A stretch of 6,900 bases of DNA from Puia dinghuensis (GTDB lineage: Bacteria > Bacteroidota > Bacteroidia > Chitinophagales > Chitinophagaceae): the NCBI GenBank assembly GCA_026224995.1, contig JAMFRX010000132.1, positions 1 to 6,900 of the forward strand, given 5' to 3'. Positions within the stretch are counted from its first letter, which is position 1; every line of letters starts with the position of its first letter. The notes beneath the pieces are model-generated. The model was not told the origin of the DNA and did not search any database. It saw only the letters and a program-made list of their open reading frames with translations. This document shows positions 1 through 5,469 of the stretch, one piece after another. Position numbers and translations under genes: made by a program.

Positions 1-716
1 ACCGACGGAGTGTTAGACCCTATGACGACCGGCTCGTCGGCAAAGGCGAATAGCTGGGATTTGGAAAGATATTTATGGCTGCCGCCATCATCCTTTAACG
101 CATACAGCACATATTTACCCGGCTTCAGAAATCGGAAATGGAACCTGCCGGTGCTGTCCGTCCTTGCGATATAGCGCGGCCGGTCTTTGATGACGGCCGA
201 GTCGTCCGCGCTCGTATGCAGAATAGCGACAATGGTGGTATCCACCTTACCTGTGTTGGCTACAACTACATTCCCGATGAACTCTCCCCTGTCAAGGGTA
301 TCGCCGGTGGTAAAGACATACGTGAAATTGCGCAGGACATTACCTTCGTTCACGTCTTTAATGCCTTTTCCAAAGTTCAGCGAATACGTGGTATTGGCCT
401 GCGGGGTGTCTTTTATGCGGATGGTGACGACCTTGAGCTTGGCGTCCACAATAGGATCCACCTTGGGTACAGGGTTTACGAGCAGCTCTGTGCGGAGATC
501 CTTGCCGTCGACGTATTCATTAAAGTTCAGGATGATCTTTTTCTCGGCAAAGTGCCGGACCGAGTCCACCGGGAAGGCAGACACAAGCCGGGGTGGGATA
601 GTATCTTTGGGACCGCCGTTCGGCGGGATGATATTAGCGCAGCCATAATGACCGATGACACCCAGGATGACTAAGGAATAAAGCGCAAGGAAAAGGAGAC
701 CCGTTTTGATCTTCAT
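1..716 (-). CDS. Ig-like domain lipoprotein, 3' end cut by window edge
   Basis: Read on the minus strand from the ATG at 716-714, this frame stays open to the left edge (238 complete codons), so the C-terminus is missing. Residues 1-25 form a signal peptide: K2 and K4, then a hydrophobic run from about L7 to I21, ending at C26. The lipobox is H-Y-G-C, weaker than the usual L-x-[GA]-C. After C26 comes A-N-I-I-P-P-N-G-G-P-K-D, a hallmark of a widespread Bacteroidota lipoprotein family. Residues about 40-139 look like an SbsA/Big_5 Ig-like domain (I-P-P-R-L-V near the start, F-T-T-G-D at the end). Residues about 180-212 (T-D-S-T-G-R-F-H-F, then L-K-P-G-K-Y) resemble a carboxypeptidase-regulatory-like beta-sandwich. 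It is probably anchored in the outer membrane. Its role is unknown; family members are usually annotated only as Ig-like domain proteins. It starts 36 bp after the helicase stop on the same strand, so read-through is likely. No Shine-Dalgarno is seen, only an A-rich stretch before the ATG. Confidence 0.85.
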   Translation of the reverse strand, partial: MKIKTGLLFLALYSLVILGVIGHYGCANIIPPNGGPKDTIPPRLVSAFPVDSVRHFAEKKIILNFNEYVDGKDLRTELLVNPVPKVDPIVDAKLKVVTIRIKDTPQANTTYSLNFGKGIKDVNEGNVLRNFTYVFTTGDTLDRGEFIGNVVVANTGKVDTTIVAILHTSADDSAVIKDRPRYIARTDSTGRFHFRFLKPGKYVLYALKDDGGSHKYLSKSQLFAFADEPVVIGSNTPS

Positions 717-752
717 TTTGCAAACATAATTCGTTTAAACTGCAAAAAAATG

Positions 753-3700
753 TTATTTCGTTTCCTCCTCTTCCTCCTCCTCGATCTCATGTAAAGCGAT
801 GGCCAGCTCATTGGTCTTGACGAAATTACACCAATGACAGTCAGGCTTGCCGCAGCCGGTATAGAAGTCCCGGTCCTGGATCTTTTGCCAGGTTTCGACG
901 ATCTGCTGGGATACGGTGGTCGTGTCCTCCGGGCTTATCATGATCTTGGCCTTCCGGTATTCTTTCTTCTTGTCGGGCTCCACAAAATCGAATTCGGCGC
1001 TGACTACCTTCCACTCTTTCTGTTCGTAGCTATCCACCAGGATCTTATAAAATACGGCCTGCCGCCAATAATCCCCGCCGTTAGGGTCTTTCTCGCTGGG
1101 TGGCGACAGCTTCTCCCTTGCCTTGTCCACATCCCCGGTCTTATAGTCGACGACATTCACCTCCTTGCCCTGGAATTCCAGTTTGTCCAGCTTCCCCTTC
1201 AGCGGCACTCCTTTTACGATCACATTGCGGATATTCCTCTCCACGGCCACGATCTTATTCCACTCGTGGATGTACTTATCGTAGTAATTGGCCAGCACCT
1301 CGAGCCCATACTCCATTCGGCGGGCGAAGGCCTCCCGGGTGAAGATCTCCCGGTGGCGCCGCATATACCATTCGAAATCCGTAAGCACCTCTGCCCTGGA
1401 AGGGAATTGCTCCCCAGGATCGGCCTTCATTTTCTCAAAGAGTCGCTGCAGGGCGTGATGCACGGCGCTGCCGAATTCCGTAGCCTCATTCTTAGGGGAG
1501 GGTATCCTCACCAGGTTCCGGTAATAGAACTCTAGCGGACACTTCAGATAATTGTTGAGCGCCGTCACGTTCATGACGAACTTTTCCAGCATCCGGCCGA
1601 TGAAATCCTCTTCCGCGGCCTGGATCTCAGGCGCTATGGCGTCGCCGAAGGGTAGGAGGTTGAAATCCAGCAGCTCGCCGTCGGCGATGACAACCTTTTC
1701 AAAAGGCAGCCTATGCTGATCCAGTATCTCGGCGATAAATACAGAGGGCTCCAGCTCCTTCCCATCGTCGCGGTACCGGGAATAGGAAATGGACAAGTGC
1801 TGCTCTACCCTGGTGAGGGCCACGTAGAACAGGCGGCGCAGCTCTTCTTCGGCCGATCCATCCGCGGCGCTGGAAGAGAACAAGGTATCAGGATATTTAT
1901 AGCCGCCGGAAAACTTCCGCTTTTTTTCCCAGGTAGAGGCATTGGCGCCGGCGAAAAAGACATGCTCGAATTCCAAACCCTTGCTGCCATGGGCGGTCAG
2001 CAGATTGACGGCCTTGTCGCTGCCGGAAACCTTTACCAGGGGCAACGGAAGCCCATTGCTCTTCATAAGATCGATCATCTGGATCAGCTGCTCGAGGTTG
2101 AGGTCGGGGTCCCGCCTCGACTCTTCTTTTATAAAGTCAAAGAGCGCCGTCAGCACCTGCATCAGCCAGATCTTATCGGGGCTGCTGACAATAGTAGCCA
2201 GGATGCCCGTGTCGCGGATGCAACTCTCAAAAAGGCCCTGAAGCGTGGTATTGGAAACGTCCCCGATAAGCTTTTCAAGTATCCCGCTTGCATTCTTCAG
2301 GGGCTCCGGCAAACCCGTGTCAAAAAGATCCCGGGCGGGCCGGTTGGCCTTTTCATACAGCAGCCGGCGGATCGACGTCCGCTGATCCCCGAACTGCTTT
2401 TCGGCCACCTCCACGGAAAGCCTGGCGATCTCCATCGGGGCGACTCCGAAAAACCGGAAGTGTAATAGCTCAAACAGCATTTCGTCTCCACCATAGGGCG
2501 CATCATGCTCCGCCGCCAGGAAACGCAGCAGCAGGATGAGCTGCTGTACCAGCGGGACGGTGAAAAGATCCAGGTTACGCTTGCTGAAGACGGGTATGTT
2601 CTTCAATCCCAGGAACCGGGCCAGTTCCTCGCCGTATTTATTCTCCTTATAAATGATGGCGATACGCCCGGGCGCGACCCCATCCGCCAGCAGCTTTTCC
2701 ACCTGCAGCGTGATGCCGATCATCTCCTGCCGGGGACTCAGGTATTCCAGCAGCCGGGGCAAATGCTTGAGCTCGCTCCTGCGGGGATTGCTCGCGGTCA
2801 GATGCTTGGAAAGCCCCGGTATCTGGGTGACCAGCCGTTCCTGGTTTCGCTCTATCAACGCCCGCGAGACATCAAGCAGAGGTTGGGTAGACCGGTAATT
2901 ATCGGTCAGGACCACGGTCAGCAGGTCTTTTTCATACTGGTGCGCAAAATCCAGCATATTCTCCACATTGGCTCCCTGGAACCGGTAGATGCTCTGATCG
3001 TCGTCACCCACCACGAAGACGTTAGGCCGCTCCCAAAAGCTTATCAGGAGGCTGACGAGCCTGTTTTGCGTCCCGCTGGTGTCCTGATATTCATCTACCA
3101 GTATATATTGATAACGTTCCTGATAAGACAATAGCAAGGGCTTATTCTCCTCGAAAGCCTGGATCACCCAATTGATCATATCGTCGAAATCATAGCGGTT
3201 GTGCTGCCGCATGAGCTCCTGGTAGCGATCGAACTCGCCCACGGCAGCCCTCAGCTTGTCCATCTTTTCCTTCTCCTCGGCTATCTTATCCGTCCGGACC
3301 TCCCCCTTTTTGAATTCCTTGGTAGCTCGTTTGGCGATATATTCCTCCCGGGCAGGCAACGAGCCAAGGTATTGATCTATTTTCCCGCTGATAAAAGCTG
3401 CCCCCCAGCCCTCCCGTTTCATAGTGGAGAACAGATTTTGAAGGTTGTTGATCTCGAAATAGACATCTCCCCGATACCTTTTGAGCGCATGATTCTTGGG
3501 AAACCCGTCTATCAGGGTCTTGAAGAGCTGGATCTTCTCCAGGTCGGAAATAGGGTCCAGGGCCGTCTTTTCAAACAGCGAGAGATTTTCCTGGATGATG
3601 TCGTTGCAAAAAGAGTGGAAGGTGTGGATATTGACCTTATAGGCATCGGGCCCGATAAAGCTCAGAAGCCGGCGGCGCATGGCGATGGTGCCGGCATCGG

Positions 3701-3914
3701 TATAGGTCAGGCACAGGATGTTCTCGGGAGAAATATCCGTATCCAGGAGGATCTTCCCAATTCGGGCTGCAAGGATCTGCGTTTTGCCCGTTCCGGGCCC
3801 GGCTATCACCATTACAGGCCCTTCTGTAGTATCCACGGCAAGGCGCTGCCTTTCATTCAATTGCTGGTATTCCTGGAGCCAATGCTGCCTAAGCTTCTCC
3901 CTGTTGATCGACAT
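753..3914 (-). CDS. UvrD/Rep-family ATP-dependent DNA helicase fused to a RecB-like PD-(D/E)XK nuclease
   Basis: This is a complete 1053-residue superfamily 1A (3'-5') helicase-nuclease. Helicase motifs appear in order: Q-motif glutamine Q23; Walker A A-G-P-G-T-G-K-T at 38-45; Ib I-H-T-F-H-S-F at 96-102; II V-D-E-Y-Q-D-T-S at 273-280 (catalytic D274, E275); III G-D-D-D-Q-S-I-Y at 303-310; IV D-N-Y-R-S-T at 338-343; V T-A-H-G-S-K-G-L-E-F at 640-649; VI R-R-L-F-Y-V-A-L-T-R at 693-702. Motif Ia has Y-T-D-A-G where UvrD usually has F-T-N-x-A. The C-terminal third (about 780-1030) is a PDDEXK_1/RecB-type nuclease with H819/H820, D910 and D923-Y-K925. Cysteines C792, C1021, C1026 and C1029 could hold a 4Fe-4S cluster as in AddB and Dna2. 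The length exceeds UvrD/PcrA (about 700-750 residues) by roughly the nuclease. The protein ends in a Glu-rich tail. By family, it should unwind and degrade or process DNA ends in recombination and repair; its exact role is inferred. The ATG at 3914 places the Q motif about 20 residues in, as expected. No Shine-Dalgarno lies at normal spacing. Confidence 0.95.
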   Translation of the reverse strand: MSINREKLRQHWLQEYQQLNERQRLAVDTTEGPVMVIAGPGTGKTQILAARIGKILLDTDISPENILCLTYTDAGTIAMRRRLLSFIGPDAYKVNIHTFHSFCNDIIQENLSLFEKTALDPISDLEKIQLFKTLIDGFPKNHALKRYRGDVYFEINNLQNLFSTMKREGWGAAFISGKIDQYLGSLPAREEYIAKRATKEFKKGEVRTDKIAEEKEKMDKLRAAVGEFDRYQELMRQHNRYDFDDMINWVIQAFEENKPLLLSYQERYQYILVDEYQDTSGTQNRLVSLLISFWERPNVFVVGDDDQSIYRFQGANVENMLDFAHQYEKDLLTVVLTDNYRSTQPLLDVSRALIERNQERLVTQIPGLSKHLTASNPRRSELKHLPRLLEYLSPRQEMIGITLQVEKLLADGVAPGRIAIIYKENKYGEELARFLGLKNIPVFSKRNLDLFTVPLVQQLILLLRFLAAEHDAPYGGDEMLFELLHFRFFGVAPMEIARLSVEVAEKQFGDQRTSIRRLLYEKANRPARDLFDTGLPEPLKNASGILEKLIGDVSNTTLQGLFESCIRDTGILATIVSSPDKIWLMQVLTALFDFIKEESRRDPDLNLEQLIQMIDLMKSNGLPLPLVKVSGSDKAVNLLTAHGSKGLEFEHVFFAGANASTWEKKRKFSGGYKYPDTLFSSSAADGSAEEELRRLFYVALTRVEQHLSISYSRYRDDGKELEPSVFIAEILDQHRLPFEKVVIADGELLDFNLLPFGDAIAPEIQAAEEDFIGRMLEKFVMNVTALNNYLKCPLEFYYRNLVRIPSPKNEATEFGSAVHHALQRLFEKMKADPGEQFPSRAEVLTDFEWYMRRHREIFTREAFARRMEYGLEVLANYYDKYIHEWNKIVAVERNIRNVIVKGVPLKGKLDKLEFQGKEVNVVDYKTGDVDKAREKLSPPSEKDPNGGDYWRQAVFYKILVDSYEQKEWKVVSAEFDFVEPDKKKEYRKAKIMISPEDTTTVSQQIVETWQKIQDRDFYTGCGKPDCHWCNFVKTNELAIALHEIEEEEEEETK

Positions 3915-3964
3915 AGGCTAAAGGTACGAATGTTCCCCCTTTTCCCGGATCGGCCGCACGGCAC

Positions 3965-3992
3965 GAAAACTAAGTGTTTATACTTAGTTTTC
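3965..3992. repeat. Perfect 11-bp inverted repeat between divergent genes (candidate operator)
   Basis: The left arm GAAAACTAAGT (3965-3975) is the exact reverse complement of the right arm ACTTAGTTTTC (3982-3992), with a 6-nt spacer GTTTAT. The centre lies about 64 bp upstream of the helicase ATG and about 128 bp upstream of the response-regulator ATG. A perfect symmetric element in a divergent intergenic region suits a dimeric regulator's operator; that role is inferred. It is less likely to be a terminator because neither neighbouring gene reads into it. I cannot name the binding protein. Confidence 0.5.
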
Positions 3993-4034
3993 CGCTATCT
4001 TAAGTCCTTATTAGACGAAAAGAAGAATATTAGA

Positions 4035-4066
4035 TTGGAAAATGTCTTAATATGGGAATAATTTTG
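4035..4066 (+). promoter_or_regulatory. Candidate Bacteroidota housekeeping promoter for the two-component operon
   Basis: TTG at 4035-4037 is followed after 21 nt by TAATTTTG at 4059-4066. This matches the Bacteroidota primary-sigma consensus of a TTG near -33 and TAnnTTTG near -7, with spacing in the accepted range. Transcription would begin at about 4071-4075, giving a leader of roughly 30-36 nt before the ATG at 4107. The -7 element also overlaps a sigma-54-like sequence, listed separately, and the sequence alone cannot decide between them. Confidence 0.5.
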
Positions 4067-4068
4067 CC
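4053..4068 (+). promoter_or_regulatory. Sigma-54-like -24/-12 sequence, an alternative reading of the same promoter
   Basis: TGGGAATAATTTTGCC can be aligned to the sigma-54 consensus TGGCAC-N5-TTGCW. The essential GG (4054-4055) and GC (4066-4067) are present, with the required 12-nt offset. Mismatches are C to G at the fourth position, C to A at the sixth, and C at the final W. The start would be near A4080, about 27 nt before the ATG. The downstream gene encodes a sigma-54 activator, so autoregulation is possible. The match is imperfect and the same bases also satisfy the housekeeping consensus. Confidence 0.25.
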
Positions 4069-4106
4069 AATTCAACGTTAGATTCCTATCCTATATAAAC
4101 GTAAGT

Positions 4107-5468
4107 ATGAAAAACCATCATTCCTTTAAAGTCTTTATCGTTGAAGATGATGTCTGGTATGGCTCTATGCTCCAGCATTATCTCTCCCTCAATCCGGAGT
4201 ACGAGGTTAAAAGATTTGAATCCCCCCGCGATTTTTTTGCCCAGCTACATGAGAATCCTGACGTAGTAACCCTGGACTATTCGCTTCCCGACTGCGATGG
4301 AGCGGAAGTCCTCAAGAAGATCAAAGAGCATAACCCGGATATCCGGGTCATCGTTATTTCAGGGCAGGAAGACGTGGCCACGGCCATCAACCTGCTCAAG
4401 AACGGAGCCTTCGATTACATTGTAAAGGATGATGACACCAAGGACCGGCTCTGGAACAGTATCCTCCATCTCCGGGAGATCAGCAACCTCAAGCAGGAAG
4501 TAGAGACCCTCAAGACTCAGGTCGGCAAAAAGTATGATTTTTCCCAGATGATCCTGGGGAAAAGCGAACAGATAGAGAAAGTATTCTCGATGATCGAGAA
4601 AGCGGCTAAAACCAATATCACCGTTTCTGTTACAGGCGAGACAGGTTCTGGTAAGGAAATGATCGCCAAGGCTATACATTATAATTCCGAGCGGCATAAG
4701 ATGCCCTTTGTGGCCGTCAACGTGGCCGCCATCCCCCGCGACCTCATCGAGAGCGAGCTCTTCGGTCACGAGAAAGGCGCTTTTACCGGCGCGGTCACCC
4801 GCCGGATCGGGAAGTTCGAGGAAGCAGATAAAGGTACCCTCTTTCTGGATGAGATCGGCGAGCTTGACATCAACCTCCAGGCGAAGCTGCTCCGCGTGCT
4901 GCAGGAAAAAGAGATCACCCGCGTCGGCAGCAACACCGTCACCAAGATTGACGCGCGTATCGTGGTCGCTACCCATAAAAATCTGTTGGAAGAGGTAAAG
5001 AATAAAACTTTCCGCGAAGACTTGTATTACCGGCTTATTGGTCTGCCGATATCGCTGCCGCCGTTACGGGAAAGAGGTAACGATATCCTTATTTTGGCCA
5101 AGCATTTTATCGATGCGTTCTGTAAAGAGAACAAGCTGGACAAAAAGACCCTCTCGTCAGAGGCGCAGCAAAAAATGCTGCAATATCCTTTTCCCGGCAA
5201 CGTGCGGGAGCTGAAGTCGGTGGTGGAGCTGGCCGTCGTCATGGCAGATGAAGAGGTCATCCAGCCCGAGCACATCACCCTTAACACTTCGGCAAGCATC
5301 GCCGATCTGTTGAATAGAGAAATGACCCTTAAAGAATTTGAGATACAGATCCTGCAGCATTATTTGGATAAATACGACAAAGACGTTCTGCTCGTGGCGA
5401 AAAAGCTCGATGTTGGCAAGTCCACGCTCTATCGCATGATCCAGAACGGCGAGCTCAAGATGAAATGA
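4107..5468 (+). CDS. NtrC-family sigma-54-dependent response regulator
   Basis: This is a complete 453-residue transcription activator. The receiver domain (about 7-120) has the acidic pocket E13-D14-D15, phosphoacceptor D57, S85 and K107. A charged helical linker (about 121-141) with heptad-like leucines joins it to a sigma-54 AAA+ domain (about 146-375). There I see Walker A G-E-T-G-S-G-K-E at 177-184, the sigma-54-contacting G-A-F-T-G-A loop at 224-229, Walker B G-T-L-F-L-D-E at 243-249, the arginine-finger region F-R-E-D-L-Y-Y-R-L at 302-310, and sensor II G-N-V-R-E-L at 364-369. The C-terminus (about 408-450) is a Fis-type helix-turn-helix ending in S-T-L-Y-R. Size and order are typical of NtrC-like regulators. 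When phosphorylated it should form a ring and drive open-complex formation by RNA polymerase-sigma-54. The kinase gene begins one nucleotide after the stop and is its likely partner. K107 is followed by Asp instead of the usual Pro. Targets are unknown, so no specific name such as NtrC, ZraR or AtoC is justified. Confidence 0.95.
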   Translation: MKNHHSFKVFIVEDDVWYGSMLQHYLSLNPEYEVKRFESPRDFFAQLHENPDVVTLDYSLPDCDGAEVLKKIKEHNPDIRVIVISGQEDVATAINLLKNGAFDYIVKDDDTKDRLWNSILHLREISNLKQEVETLKTQVGKKYDFSQMILGKSEQIEKVFSMIEKAAKTNITVSVTGETGSGKEMIAKAIHYNSERHKMPFVAVNVAAIPRDLIESELFGHEKGAFTGAVTRRIGKFEEADKGTLFLDEIGELDINLQAKLLRVLQEKEITRVGSNTVTKIDARIVVATHKNLLEEVKNKTFREDLYYRLIGLPISLPPLRERGNDILILAKHFIDAFCKENKLDKKTLSSEAQQKMLQYPFPGNVRELKSVVELAVVMADEEVIQPEHITLNTSASIADLLNREMTLKEFEIQILQHYLDKYDKDVLLVAKKLDVGKSTLYRMIQNGELKMK

Positions 5469-5469
5469 T

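Noticed and set aside
138..674. Plus-strand frames of 178 and 153 residues at 138-674 and 187-648
   Set aside because: Both lie antisense to the lipoprotein gene, whose signal peptide and family signature identify the real coding strand. Neither product has a recognisable motif.
721..728. TATGTTTG on the minus strand, an exact TAnnTTTG match just upstream of the lipoprotein ATG
   Set aside because: Only 4 nt separate it from the ATG, so the transcript would be leaderless. The only upstream TTTG is 14 nt away, too close for the normal -33/-7 spacing. Read-through from the helicase gene is the simpler explanation.
741..752. Run of seven T on the minus strand after the helicase stop, considered as a terminator
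   Set aside because: No GC-rich stem precedes it; what comes before is the helicase 3' end. The nearby 8-bp GTTTAAAC palindrome at 733-740 lies downstream of the T run and is too short to matter.
3965..3992. The intergenic dyad as an intrinsic terminator
   Set aside because: The flanking genes point away from it on both sides, so no known transcript reaches it. The stem is AT-rich and has only a short T tract.
834..4061. A chain of long plus-strand open frames (834-1535, 1713-2465, 2505-3134, 3201-4061) lying over the helicase gene, all in one frame
   Set aside because: This frame is exactly codon-aligned with the helicase on the other strand, so its stops would correspond to helicase TTA, CTA and TCA codons, which a GC-rich gene rarely uses. 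The products show no recognisable domain, whereas the helicase has all its motifs.
4359..4976. 205-residue minus-strand open frame inside the response-regulator gene
   Set aside because: It is codon-aligned antisense to the regulator and open for the same codon-bias reason. No motif is seen, and the sense frame carries a complete NtrC-type domain set.
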